Source: Alnus glutinosa
Taxonomy: Eukaryota > Streptophyta > Magnoliopsida > Fagales > Betulaceae
Reading direction: 5' to 3'
Assembly: GCF_958979055.1 (NCBI RefSeq)
Contig: NC_084891.1
Location: 511,001 to 575,000, forward strand
Length of the DNA stretch: 64,000 nt
In this document: positions 1 to 11,315 of the stretch, one piece after another
How the letters are laid out: the number at the start of each line of letters is the position of its first letter
Position numbering within the stretch: position 1 is the first letter of the stretch
Program-made: the position numbers and the translations under genes
The notes under the pieces: generated by a model
Told to the model about the DNA's origin: nothing
The model's input: the letters and a program-made list of their open reading frames with translations, nothing else
Databases searched by the model: none

Positions 1-1150
1 TAATAAAAATTAAAAAATAAAACTGCCATTTGTTATGAGGCTCGTTTGACAGCAAAGGAGAGGAGGTGTTTGATATATTTGTATTTTGGTGTCAATTGTG
101 TTTGACAAAATGTGGGGGGTATGGCGTGACAAGAGTCAAGTGGGGTTGGGTTGGTGGGTGATCATAAAGGCCCTGTACTGCAGTCTGATTTGCTGCCCTC
201 GCAGTCTTGCGCTCCATATCCTTATCTTATCTTGTGTGAAAAAGGGAATGAAGTTTGTGTAGATTTCAGTGGTGGGTGAAGTTACTTTGGTCCTACGTTA
301 TTTATTTATACCATTGTGTAAACATGTTGGACATTTCCGAATGTGGGATCAAATGCCAACCACTTGTTGATTGCATACGAGACTCCTTTACCTTCAACTT
401 CAACTTTTATCCTCCTCAACATATTCCGAAAAGATCAAATAAAGTTTGTGCAATGCTCATTACTCTTTCACCGCTACATGCGGCCATGCCCGGCCGGCTC
501 TATGGATAAGGCTCTTGATTTATAAAAGGCCCCCAAAATATGTCTTTTATATTAATTTTTTTTTTTTTTTTAAGAAAAAAAGAAAAAAGAAAAAGTAATG
601 TAGCATGTTTAAAATTTTCAAACTAAAGCATCACCTACTTTCTTTTAAAATTATTATTTTATTTCTTTGATATTTAATATGTTATCTTTACTATCAGACA
701 AAAACGTTGATTTTAGTTGGTTTTTATGAGTCTCGATAGCATGATGTTGATTTTACTACCATCCAACTTGATAATGTGCTTTCAAATCACCAAAAATTGT
801 TAATAGTCTCTAATAACGAAAATACCCTTAATAAAACAAAATAAAATACTAAAAATTAAAAAATACTAAAACTAAAACTAAAAAAATAAAATAAATACAT
901 AAAAACCAGGTATGGACAAATTCAAAAGAAAAATTAAAAAAAAATAAAAAATAAATAATAGAAAATAAAAAATTTTGTTTTTTTTTTCTCAAAAAAAAAA
1001 GTTTTAAAAAATTAATTTTTTTAAAAAATAATATTTTTTTTTCTTATTGAATTTATATGGGTATTTTTGAAAGGTAATTTTTTGTCTTTTTCCTGACCTT
1101 AAGAATGATATCGACAACTTTTTAGTAATTTGAGGGGATATTATTCTAAT
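1..1150. other. A+T-rich intergenic stretch
   Basis: No gene is visible. From about 540 to 1150 the sequence is strongly A+T-rich with several poly-A and poly-T runs. The short open frames here have no recognisable similarity and poor composition for coding. A GC-rich scrap near 487 and another near 1545 may mark the edges of an old insertion, but I cannot classify it. Confidence 0.5.
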
Positions 1151-1167
1151 TGAAAGTTTGAGGGAAC

Positions 1168-1294
1168 AATATTTTTTTTTTTTTTTTTTTGACATGTCCA
1201 CACAAGAAGGGAAATGAGGAATTCAAACTAGTGACCTCTACTTCATGAGGCGTAGTCCCCACCCGATTAAGCTACCCTTTATCCCTTATGGATA
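1168..1294 (-). mobile_element. tRNA-derived SINE-like element
   Basis: On the minus strand the sequence opens with an A-box-like stretch (GGGTAGCTTAATCGG). About 35 bases later comes a B-box-like stretch (GGTCACTAGTTTGAATTCC). The element ends in a run of about 20 A (poly-T at 1170-1190 on the plus strand). Imperfect direct repeats beginning AGTTTGA lie on both sides (about 1153-1168 and 1296-1311), as expected for a retroposed SINE. The short body, Pol III-like boxes, A tail and flanking repeats agree with one another. The family name is unknown to me. Confidence 0.6.
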
Positions 1295-2101
1295 GTTTGA
1301 AAAAACATTGTTAATTGAGTAGTAATTTGAAAGAACATTAAAATCATTTATTTTATAAGAAAGATAAAATAGTAATAATATCATCTATTGAGCATAATAT
1401 ATTAAAAAAAAAACTTGAAAATAAAAAATTAATTAGTAACTTTATATCTTAAAAGCTATAAGAAGGATTTTTTTAAATTAATTCTTTAATATTTAATACA
1501 TAAAAAATTATGACAAGAATATTTTCAATTTTTTTTGTTAAAGCCGCCGGCCCTCGTGGCATTATTTTCTTAATTCTTACTCCAATCGAACAAAATGTTG
1601 GTCAGATTCTTGGTGGATAATGATTTAAAGTGTTAATGACTAATGAGAAGAGAGGGGCAAAGCCGTTGTCGTACTCACGCACATGTTTGACTAATTGCCA
1701 TTGGGTGTTCATTTCTATTTGGTCACGCTTCTTTTTGGATTGAATTTCCATTTATACGTGGCTTGCATCACTTTTGAGGGTCTTTTTCTCACAATAATTG
1801 GGACTAATTATCTTTATTTATTAATAAATCTGCAATAAAGATATTCTTTCCTTTATCTTCTTCGGAATCCGGTTCCCAATTGTTCTTTGTCCAAAGAAAA
1901 TGACGCAAACGAGAATGATCGAGGAGAAAGAAGTCCCTACCTGCATAGAGGGCCCTATAGGTAATAAGGGTATATAATTATTAACCGTCTAATAACTATT
2001 AATTATATAACTGTTTTTGTAGGTAGTTAAAAAAAAATTGCTAACCGCCTATAACTGGGCAATTAGTTATTTTAAGGATAGACAAATGCAGTCAATAACT
2101 G
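1295..2101. other. Spacer downstream of the first WAT1 gene
   Basis: A+T-rich spacer on the 3' side of the minus-strand WAT1 gene. It includes near-repeats of a CTAACCGCCTAT-like motif around 1983-2110 that run up to the stop codon. I see no coding frame of substance. Confidence 0.4.
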
Positions 2102-4653
2102 CTAACCGCATACCTTTATTTCATCGACATCACTTGATTTCCTAGACAGTAATGGTTCTTCCATGTCAATTTCACTACTATTCTCCTCTGAAGATTCATG
2201 CATCAACACTTGCACTATCTTTGCCTGATCATGTTGCAGCTTTGGAACCGCCTCTTGTTTGATCTTCTCAAGGTCCTTGGCTTTACCCCACAGCACAACA
2301 TACAAACCAATGATCACAGCAAAAGCACCTACCAAGCTGAAAGCCAAGGCAATTATGGAAGAAAACCCACGAAAACTTGGTTAGAATACAACCTAGTTTG
2401 TTGAAAGAATTCTAAGTCTAACATGCTCCTTGATCATGTATGCTTAATAGGTGAGACACTATTGAGAAAAGAGTTACAAGAACTCAAGAGTTACAAGATG
2501 GTTTATGTAAATTAAATTTATTATTATTAATATAGAAGTACAAGAGACATGTAACATTCAGATTCTTTCATTATAAATAGAGTTTTATATACAATCAAGT
2601 AATCAAGAAAAATGTAGCCAAGAAAAAGCTTTACCGTATGGATGTAGACCATAGGCTAAACTATCTTAATTCTATGTCTCTCTTCTTTCTTCTTATCTCT
2701 TTTGTAGACTATGTAATCTTATAGACCCAATACGTAGAATATTTAATTGAAATAATAGGTAAATAACGGAAATAGAGTTCAAACTCAGTACCTTCCGGCA
2801 TATAACTCTTCGTGTAGAAACGCAGAAGATAGAATGGTTGTAATGACTGTGCATAGAGGGTTGAACATTGCAGAGAAGAGTGGACCTCTTTGTGATATGC
2901 ACCAGGCCTGAACAAAAAAGGTAACCGCAGATCCAATTCCCTATCCATAAAAAGTATCAGATTGAGCTATTTTGGTGGAAATCAAAATGTACACAACATG
3001 ATGATTAGTCATGAAAAACTCAATACTTACTGCATATAAACAACATCCAAATTCAACATTTGAATGGAGATACCATGCTTCTGAGTCATGCTCTAATAGT
3101 AATGCAAACATTGCTGATTGTAGCATCGCCATGAAAAGCATCCAAGCAGATGAGCATAAATGGTCAGGAATGTTTACTGAAATTGGAACCTGTTTGAAAA
3201 TTTAGACACAGTTATTGTGATAAAAAAAAAAAAAATGAATAATGTAAGTGAATTCAATTAGCAAATACCTGCATAATCACCCAGAATGACCAGAAACAAC
3301 TGCTTCCAAAGAGAGATAAACAACCCAGCAGCCAATTATCGCCAGTGCCAGAGGCAGCTTTTGATGGTGGCAATATTTCTGTATTTAATAGCTTTGGTCC
3401 TTTGAGCAATGCCATGGAAATGGCTCCACCAACGCAGAAGACTGTGCCTATTATCTTGGCAATGCCTCTCAAGCTCCCGATATCAACCTTCTCCATTCTA
3501 ATCAATTCAGAGACTTTTAAAACATGTAAATAGCTGTAGACTTTTACAATGAGCAGAGACTTATTTTATAACATAGATCACCATGGTTTAGAGTAGTTGG
3601 GTTCCAGTTTTTTTATGTACGTTATTTCTATCAGATTTTTTATTAGTTCAAGAGTATCATGAATTGAACAATAATATTATCAGACGTTGGTACTCAGATT
3701 GAACTCAGAATACTAAGAGATCGAGATCATAAGTTTAAGGTAATTGAGTATGGTTGATTTAACTTAATTGTGGTGAAAGTGTACAAAATCATTCTGTTCT
3801 GTTCTAGGAAGTATACAAAACAAATCTGTTGGGTAGCATGGTTTGAATTAGATTTCAGCATTTGATAAAAATGAGATCATTTTGAAGTGTTAAGGCTCAG
3901 TTGAGATATCTTTTTTGCTCTTATTATTCTACAGTAATGGGATGTTGATCTTAATGATGGATAATAACATGGAAAACATCAAGCACTATTCAATGCATGT
4001 CTATTGTCAAAATTATTAAATCACTACTAATCCCAAAAAAACTTAAGCTTAAAAAAAGAAGATAAACTTAACCATTCAATTAATATTCCAACAAAAATGA
4101 TCCTAAACTGAATTGGGTTTGTGCATTTACCCCACAATGGCTGCCATTACAAAGGTGATTGCAGGGATTAGATTAGTCATGGCACTTGCTGCTGTTGAAG
4201 AGGCCAAGTATAGGCCCTCAAAATAGGCATTCTGATTTGCCGTCACGCTACAATGAAAAACATGACACGAAATATCAGTTGTATTCTTACCACCTTATGT
4301 TATTAAATCAAGAACACAAATTCCCAGAGAACTCTACCCAATAAGAGAGGTCACAAATATCAAAGAAAAGCTCCTTAATCCCAACGAGATCCTCCCAGAA
4401 TTCCTCCTGCCAACAGAAGCAAGTAAGAGAGAGAGAGAGACAGAGACAGAGAGAGAGTATTTTGTGACTACCTTCTTGTGAAGCATGCTATAGGAGTCAT
4501 GACCAAAGTTGCTATGGCTTGCCTGTAGACCACAAAGATCCTGGGGCTCATTCCTTGCAGTAGAGCAACTCTAGTAAAGAGAGCAAGCCCTGCATAAATG
4601 AACTGTAACCCAGCCATAGCCATTGCAGGCTTGTAATCATCGAACCTTCCCAT
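2102..4653 (-). CDS. WAT1-related (UMAMIT/EamA) membrane transporter, copy 1
   Basis: Seven exons: 4653-4472, 4406-4338, 4247-4131, 3497-3269, 3189-3031, 2940-2792 and 2336-2102. All have GT-AG borders and compatible phases, giving about 379 residues, normal for the family. The ATG at 4653 starts MGRFDDYKPAMAMAGLQ. The chain reads as two EamA/DMT repeats with about ten membrane spans. Family signatures include GVTANQNAYFEGLYLASS after exon 2, MTNLIPAITFVMA in exon 3, RGPLFSAMFNPL and FLHEE in exon 6, and GLYVVLWGKAKDL before a hydrophilic tail with EEPLL. WAT1-type proteins are plasma-membrane or tonoplast carriers of auxin, amino acids or other metabolites; the substrate here cannot be told from sequence. 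It lies head-to-tail with a paralogue at 6673-9349. Small TRIM relics sit in introns 3 and 6. I see no disabling change. Confidence 0.9.
2722..2790 (-). mobile_element. TRIM internal fragment at a splice donor
   Basis: Within intron 6 of WAT1 copy 1, sequence from just inside the 5' splice site matches the internal part of the small TRIM found whole at 7936-8223. The shared block reads TGAGTTTGAACtc, then CCGTTATTT, then caATTAAATATTc. It is a fossil fragment and non-coding. Confidence 0.5.
4015..4092 (-). mobile_element. Solo LTR-like relic of the small TRIM family
   Basis: In intron 3 of WAT1 copy 1, directly downstream of exon 3, about 75 bases match the terminal repeat of the TRIM at 7936-8223 (plus-strand reading TTAAATCACTACTAATCCC and onwards). 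Only one terminal repeat is present. Old and non-coding. Confidence 0.5.
4422..4458. repeat. (GA)n microsatellite in WAT1 copy 1 intron 1
   Basis: Interrupted GA/CAGA tract just inside intron 1, a few bases from the exon 1 donor. WAT1 copy 2 has a GA tract at the same relative place (9115-9140). Confidence 0.8.
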
Positions 4654-5335
4654 ACTTTTCTCCTCGGAAATTTTGGAGTACCGTAAATATGCAACATTCA
4701 AAGCACCTCTTTGACGCCCTTAATATATATATATATATAGCAACAACCATGAAAGCACACACGGGGGGAGAGAAACATGTGACATTACCATAAGGATTTC
4801 GAGTTCGTGTATTGTTACTCCTCACGCTTATTTATCACTAATTTTATATTAATCGAGGTGATTACTCAAAAAAAAAAAATAGTATGATAATTAATAAGCG
4901 TGAAGACTGTTTCGGTTCTGGCTTAACAAAGGTGGAGACACAAAGAATTAAGAAAAAAACTAATACAATCATAACAGTGATATGTAGCCGCGTCTTTAAA
5001 AAATTATAAAAATGATTAAATTTGTTGCGTCTGACGTGGGGAGATTAGAATGGGGTTTTGTGGATGGAGCAAGGATTGGCATTGACAGGACGTAAAGTTG
5101 GAGCTACTCTCTTGATGATATGATACTTTAAGTGCTTCTTTTATCTTTTTCTGCGTTATTAAAGTTCCTCTTTTCTTGTTTGGATTGGCAGCTTATAGCT
5201 TCTGAAGGAAAACATGGGTTTCCCACTCCCCATGAAGTCTATCTTTAAGGGAAAATGGTGACATATGACTCGCAGATGCAAATGTTACAAAATTAAACAA
5301 ACCCAGAGGACAATCTGTCTGTAAATGAAACAATT
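4654..5335. other. Upstream region of WAT1 copy 1
   Basis: Presumed promoter side of the minus-strand gene. An AT microsatellite (TATATATATATATA) lies at about 4722-4738. No clear TATA box or other site can be assigned with confidence, and no coding potential is seen. Confidence 0.4.
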
Positions 5336-5336
5336 C

Positions 5337-5950
5337 GATTCGTATTAAGTTTATTTATTAAACAAACAAATCTTGATGGAAATTTAGGTTAATTTGTTTA
5401 TTAAACAAGTCGAATTTGTATAAACTTGGCTCGATTCGTACATATTTAATTGTTTAACTTTATTTTTTTTATAGTTTTATTTAACTTTGTAATGTGAACA
5501 CTAGCTTTCGGTATTTAAAAAGATACAAGTATAACTACTTTCTAATGTAATCGATATAATTTGAATTATTGTGATTATGGGTCTTTATATAATTAAATAT
5601 GTGTGCATTTATGTGTAGATGAGTGTACTTATGTGTATGTATACATGTGTATATATAATAATTTATACGCATACTATAAAACATATATAGACTTGAGATT
5701 GGATTGTTTAACATTCAAGTTGGTTTATCTAATTAATTCAAATTATAAAATTTAAATTAATTAACTAATTATTAGTATGAATTTACAAAAAAATAAACAC
5801 GTTAATTGAACAAGTTCAAGTTCGTTCGAAAAATAAATAAACCGAGTTTGAATAGATTATCTAGTTCAATGATAAGTTCAAGTTTGACTCGTACGTGTTC
5901 AAAACAAAATTAAACAAACTAAGCTTGAACATTCAATACTTGACTCAACT
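5337..5950. repeat. A+T-rich dispersed repeat shared with QOR promoters
   Basis: This block aligns by eye with the segments just upstream of each QOR gene (34190-34770, 43745-44235, 53050-53575). Shared landmarks, in order, are TTTATTTAACTTTGTAATGtGAACA, a GTATTcAAAAAGATA-like stretch, TTGAATTATTGT, a GTGT-rich tract, ATAGACTTGAGATt, TTAATTAACTAATtATTAG, AATAGATTAT and a terminal CTTGAAcATTcAATA. Length is about 0.6 kb. No coding frame is seen. It is probably a non-autonomous DNA element, with ends not fixed. Confidence 0.6.
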
Positions 5951-6672
5951 ACAATTCTATGTGCCACATTTGACATGTCATGTGCACAGTGTCAGCACTA
6001 CGTTGACAAATTTACCATGTCAAATGCCCCTTCATCCGCACGGTAAAAAAAAAAAAAGATTGTCTCAGTGAGTACGTACAAATATCATTTTGGCCTAACA
6101 TATTTTTGCATATTTTTGGATATTCTGTTATATAGAGGGGTCCTATATATAATGTTTCTTGATTAATTTCTAATCCCAGAATGTTCTATTGCTGCTAGGA
6201 TCATAGTTTCTAGCCTCTACAGATTTGTTTAATGCTGAAGTCCGTACATATATTCAGTTTCAATCTTTTGGATTCAAGATATCACTTTGCATCAATTTGA
6301 TAGGACGGCTTTATTTTTTTGTTTTTTTGAAATGTTTTCAGTTTGATTAATTTACTCGATCCTATTTCATTGATTCTTAAGTAATTAAACATTGTCATCT
6401 GATCACCGGATCCAGATAGCGTGTGCAATAGTTAATTTATATGAGCCCAACCGTCAAAAAAGTTAATTCGGTCACCTCCAAATTAAAAGTGAGTTTTAAG
6501 GGGGGTTGAACTGCCCTTATAACTAAAAGATTAAAGGGCTATTTGGCTGAATTACCCTTAATTGTTGTGACTAATTAACTGAGTAATTAAAATGATTATA
6601 TGTATCTGCAGAGAACTGAAACTAGCTTAACAAGGGCAAAATATATGTTCAATTCAAGGTGCGCAAACACCA
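5951..6672. other. Spacer between the two WAT1 genes
   Basis: A+T-rich intergenic sequence with no recognised gene or element. It lies downstream of the stop codon of WAT1 copy 2 and upstream of WAT1 copy 1. Confidence 0.4.
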
Positions 6673-8530
6673 TTAATTTGATGATTTATGGGACAAAAGG
6701 GGTTCCTCCAAATCAATTTTACAACTTGTTTTCTTTGAAGAATCATCGATCAAGATCTTCACAATATTCCTCGCCTCATCATTTTGGAGCTTTGTCTTCT
6801 CTTCAATATTGATTTCTACAAGGTCTTTGGCTTTACCCCATAGCACAACATATAAACCAGCAATCACACCAATGGCACCTATCAAGCTGAAAAGCCATCC
6901 ATGCAGGATATATCTTAGTGTTATCTCCAAAAGTAATTCACACGAAAAAGACATTAAATTGCCAAGAAGATCGATGAAGGGAAAAGAAAATCCAAAGTTT
7001 TCAAAATTAAGCTCACCTTCCGGTATAGATCTCCTCATGAAGAAATATAGCAGCCAATATGGTCACAATAACTGTGCATAGAGGATTGAACATTGCAGAA
7101 AAGAGTGGACCCCTTCTTGATATGCACCATGCTTGAACGAAGAACGAAAGCCCAGATCCTATAATTCCCTACTCGATCACATAATATTCCAATTTCAACT
7201 ATTAAGATTAATTAGTACTACCCAAATTTATTTTTTTTTTAAAAAAAAAGGCGACGTTATTTGGTTCTCGATGTTTCTATTACGTCGCTTGCTAAACGAC
7301 GTTAAACATAGGGTCGAGAATTCAAAATGAATCATCTTCATTCGAAAACTAATTACTACGTACCGAAAATAAACAACAAGCAAGTTCAAGACTTGAATGT
7401 ATATTCCATGCTTCTGGCTCTCGCTCTGTAAAAAGTGTTAGTATTGCTGATTGCAATGTGGCCAAGAAGCACATCCATGCCGATAAAGTTACGAGGTCAG
7501 GACAGCTTGCTGAAGCTGGAACCTGTCAAATAATTAATTGAGTATATATTTAGCTTTAGTACTGATCCAATGTTATCTCATTGAAGAGAATTTTAGAGCT
7601 AGCTAGCTAGATATGTATATATACCTGCAAAATCAGCCATAACGACCAGCAACAACAGCTTCCAAAGAGAAATAGACAACCCAGCAACCAATTCTCACCT
7701 CCCGAACCAAACACAGCATTTGCCGGCAACGTTAATTCAGCATTGAGTAGCTTTGGGCCCCTAAGCAATGCCATGGACACTGCTCCGCTGACACACAAGA
7801 TTGTCCCTACTATCTTGGCAATACTTCTCACGCTTCCAAACTCAAGCTTCTCAAATCTAATCAAATCAAGAAACATAAATATGCATGTCAAAACTTCAGA
7901 AACAAATAATATGACCTACCTTCTGTCGTACTAAGTGTTAAATCATCACTAATCTCAAAAGTTTAAGTTGATAGGAATATTTAAATTTAAGTATTTAATC
8001 AATACTTTAATACTTCTCTTCACGTGTGGGCTAAAACTCCATTTTTAATAAATAAAGTCCAACACGTGGAATATTTAATTGAAAAGTGAGGTAATTAAAT
8101 AACGGAGTCAAGGTTCAAACTCAAGACATTTGGCTCTGATATCATGTTAAATCACCACTAATCCCAAAAACTTAAGCGGATAAGAAAATGTAAATTTAAT
8201 CATTTACTCAATACTTTAATACTATAGGTAGCAATTCTTATTCGTGTATCAGGTTCAGGTCGTGTTGATGTTTGAATATAAGACCATATATAGGTCAACC
8301 ATAATCCGACATATTTAACTAAGCGGTCGATCCTAACATGCTAATTTTGTATTGAGTGTCGGGTTAGCGCGAGGGTCAAGAAAAAATTGCTAGCTCTAAA
8401 TGTCGCGTGTCGAGTTCTAAGCATAGGTACCCACTAATTTTGTATTTGGTTCATGTCAAATTCATGGGTCATGTCAAAATTTGACAACCATACTTTTATG
8501 ATTGCGGAAAGAGTACTTTTAGATTTTAAT

Positions 8531-8590
<60 letters not shown>

Positions 8591-9100
8591 GAATGTATTC
8601 AGTAATAAAAAAAAATCAATTGATTTTGGGCATGCATGAATGAGCAAGTGAAGTGGAACAAATTAAAATCAATAATAAAAGAAAAAAATGGTGGAGTAAA
8701 GTCATTTGAACAAATTACACAATTACTGAGTTTATATATATATATAGTTACCCAATAATAGATGCAATTACAAAGGTGACTGCGGGAACAAGATTGCCCA
8801 TTGCACTTGCTATCGATGATGATGCCAAGTACAGACCCTCAAAATAAATGTTCTGATTGATTGCTACACTGCGGTAGATTCAAATAAAAAAGAAAAGAAA
8901 ATCTAATTAGAAGGTTTCATCATTCAACAATATATATATATATATAACTTAAGAAGACAAATACCGATAGAAATCTACCCAATAAGAGCGGCCAAAAATA
9001 TCCAAGAGAAGCCCCCCAAACCCAAAGAACATCTACTGGAGTTTCTCCTGCAACAAAAGACTAAGTTATGTATATATATATATATATATGCATGTTAGCA

Positions 9101-9140
<40 letters not shown>

Positions 9141-9349
9141 GGTGAAGAGTTTTGTCAATACAAGAAGTACCTTGAGAAATAAGCTACTGGTGTTATAACC
9201 AAAGTTGCTGTGGCCTGCCTGTAAACTACAAAAACCCTGGGACTCATTCCTTGCAGTAGGGCAACTCTAGTGGAAAGACTAACAATTGCGTAAGAAAATT
9301 GCAAGCCCACCATTGCTATTGCAGGCTTGTAATCATCTGAACCACCCAT
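6673..9349 (-). CDS. WAT1-related (UMAMIT/EamA) membrane transporter, copy 2
   Basis: Seven exons: 9349-9171, 9047-8979, 8868-8752, 7856-7625, 7522-7364, 7168-7017 and 6886-6673. The GT-AG borders and phases match copy 1 throughout, giving about 373 residues. It starts MGGSDDYKPAIAMVGLQ. Signatures include RVFVVYRQA, INQNIYFEGLYLASSS, MALLRGPKLLN, RGPLFSAMFNPLCTVI, IFLHEEIYTGR and GLYVVLWGKAKDL, with a charged C-tail carrying EEPLLS. Two EamA repeats and about ten membrane spans are expected. Matching exon phases and lengths (69, 117 and 159 bp are identical) show tandem duplication with copy 1. Intron 3 is enlarged by a TRIM and a dispersed repeat. The tails differ most between copies, a likely place for regulatory divergence. 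The substrate is unknown; auxin or amino-acid export is known for relatives. Confidence 0.91.
7936..8223 (-). mobile_element. Small TRIM (terminal-repeat retrotransposon in miniature)
   Basis: Two direct repeats of about 78 bases, 7936-8014 and 8145-8223, both begin TGTTAAATCA on the plus strand. They flank about 130 bases. On the minus strand the 5' repeat is followed at once by a primer-binding-like TGATATCAGAGCC (8132-8144), matching the initiator-Met tRNA site common in plant LTR elements. A purine-rich stretch precedes the other repeat. It has no coding capacity and looks structurally complete but old. It sits in intron 3 of WAT1 copy 2. Partial relatives lie at 2722, 4015, 21615, 22888 and 29840. 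Confidence 0.65.
8226..8490 (+). repeat. Dispersed 'TATAAGACTATATAGGTCAACC' type repeat, copy 1
   Basis: The sequence matches repeats at 18490-18870 and, inverted, at 30225-30570. Shared blocks are TATAAGACcATATATAGGTC, AACC.TAATCC, an ATTTAaTTAA-like block, then TTTTGTATTGAGTgTCGGGTT and GTCAaaAATTG. Non-coding, function unknown. It lies in intron 3 of WAT1 copy 2. Confidence 0.6.
8534..8592. repeat. Poly-A / AAAAG simple repeat
   Basis: A run of about 37 A, then AAAAG repeats, in WAT1 copy 2 intron 3. It may be the tail of a decayed retroposed element, but no body can be recognised. Confidence 0.7.
9066..9142. repeat. Compound (AT)n-(TG)n-(AG)n microsatellite
   Basis: Adjacent AT, TG and AG tracts in intron 1 of WAT1 copy 2. 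The AG part lies about 30 bases from the exon 1 donor, parallel to the GA tract in copy 1. Likely length-variable. Confidence 0.85.
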
Positions 9350-10804
9350 AGCTTGTGACACACACACACACACAGAGGCTGCTTTGTATTTACATAGAGT
9401 GATAAAAGCTCTACATATATAAAGGATGTGAGTTGGTGAGTTGGTGAGTTGGTGAGTTGTGACGAACACTTTCCTTGGAAAAACAGGATTAATTATGACA
9501 AGTGCATATTTATGTGAATTAATCTGAGAAGTATGCTGTAGAAAAAAAGAGTGGTGATAAGTACTGATTTTAAAAATAGAAATAAAGCTGGTTTCTTTAG
9601 AAACTAGAAAACGATAGATGTGAAGGCCAACTATGTACAACTCAAGCCATTCTTGAATATCCTACACCTTCTGGCAGTTAAGTCTCAATATTTTACTTTC
9701 TTTTCTTTTGATTTTTTTTCCGTTTGAATTTGCAATTTTAAAATACAAGCTTTAAAAATGTAGTTAAGTATTTAATAAAATTATAATTTAACTTTTAAAA
9801 TTGAATGTTTTTAAAAATGCACCCTCGTGCCTGCCTTTTCAAAACCCATATTAATTTTTGTATGTTTTCAATTTGTTGCCCTTTCAAATCGCAGTTTAAC
9901 CTTTAAAATTGTATGTTTTTAAAAAACGCATTCCCTTGTCTGCAATTTGAAAACGCGAATTTCTCTACGTTTTCAAACTGCAATTTTTTTAAAGGAAAAA
10001 AAAAAAAAAATGTACTCTTAAACGATACACTTTCCGCAATTAGGTTTAAAATCTCACTTTTCGCCTGCGAAATCACAAGACCAAACGGACTCTTAGAAGA
10101 AATAGTTGGACCCATGATCGTCATATACTGCGTAAAACCAGCATATAGGTCGCCACGTTTGTAGCTCGTCCACAAATCTGCAACTCATTCGATCACGTAC
10201 TTGATAAACTGTTGTTTGAAACAAACTCCAAGTACAACTCACCCTTAAAAATCAGCTTGTAAGAAGAAGCTGGACCGATACTCAAAAACTTATACACTTA
10301 ACCTATATAAAATACCTAAAATCGTAACATATTCAATTTTAATATAGCATTTGATTGTATCATACGGGGAGACATTGATTCATTCCCATGTGGGCATTAT
10401 TGGTTTATACATTAAGGAGATGCTCAAGTCACAGCTCACAAAAGCGTACGTTGTCAATTACAATTACCTAGCTAGCTAATTAAATTAGTTGGCATTAATT
10501 AATGAGTAATGGGTTTTGGAGCTTTCCTCATAATTAAAGATGGGTGATCTTAATTAATATATATATAGAGAGAGAGCTGAGGTAAAAATAAATATTTATA
10601 ATACATGAAAAGCTAAGCCAGGGTGTTCATGTGATCCCATCTGCTGAAGAAGAATAACAAATGCCCACCAAACCATATGGGCTGACTAGGATCGACTGTG
10701 CTTTCCATTCATGGCTTTATTGAAATAACTTTTTTATTTGGAAAATTAATTTTTGCTGACACGGCCACCTACGCATCGTGTTTTAATAATCACAACTATA
10801 ATAT

Positions 10805-10845
<41 letters not shown>

Positions 10846-11274
10846 GGATCCACCTCAGAATAAATAATTTGAATGAATTTTAATGCTTGTGATGATAGTT
10901 TTATACTTTCGCATCTTTTTTTTTTTCTTTTTTTTCCTTTTATCATAATGTCCAAGAAAGTTGTATCAATGAAATATATAAAATTACACTGATGGCTTCT
11001 GTGATTTAAGAAATTTGATCTTTTGTCACTTCAAAACACAACTCTTGACCACTTTGTCTATGTGATGATTAAGGTGGTCAACTAGCTACCTTGAAGGTTT
11101 TTTTTTTCTTAAAATTTTTTTTTTAAAAAAAAAGTAAAAGTAAAAAACAAAATTAATCACGTGAGCAAAAGTGATCAGAAGTTATGTCTTGAGATGACAA
11201 TGTGTCATATCTCTTGACTTAATGGTACAAAGTAGGGGCATAACTAAAATTTTAGATTTGAGAGGACAAAACTG

Positions 11275-11315
<41 letters not shown>

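Noticed and set aside
2792-2940. Possible frameshift in WAT1 copy 1 exon 6 near FLHEE
   Set aside because: Recounting the bases gives TTTCTACACGAAGAG, a 149-bp exon and correct phase into exon 7. The gene is intact here.
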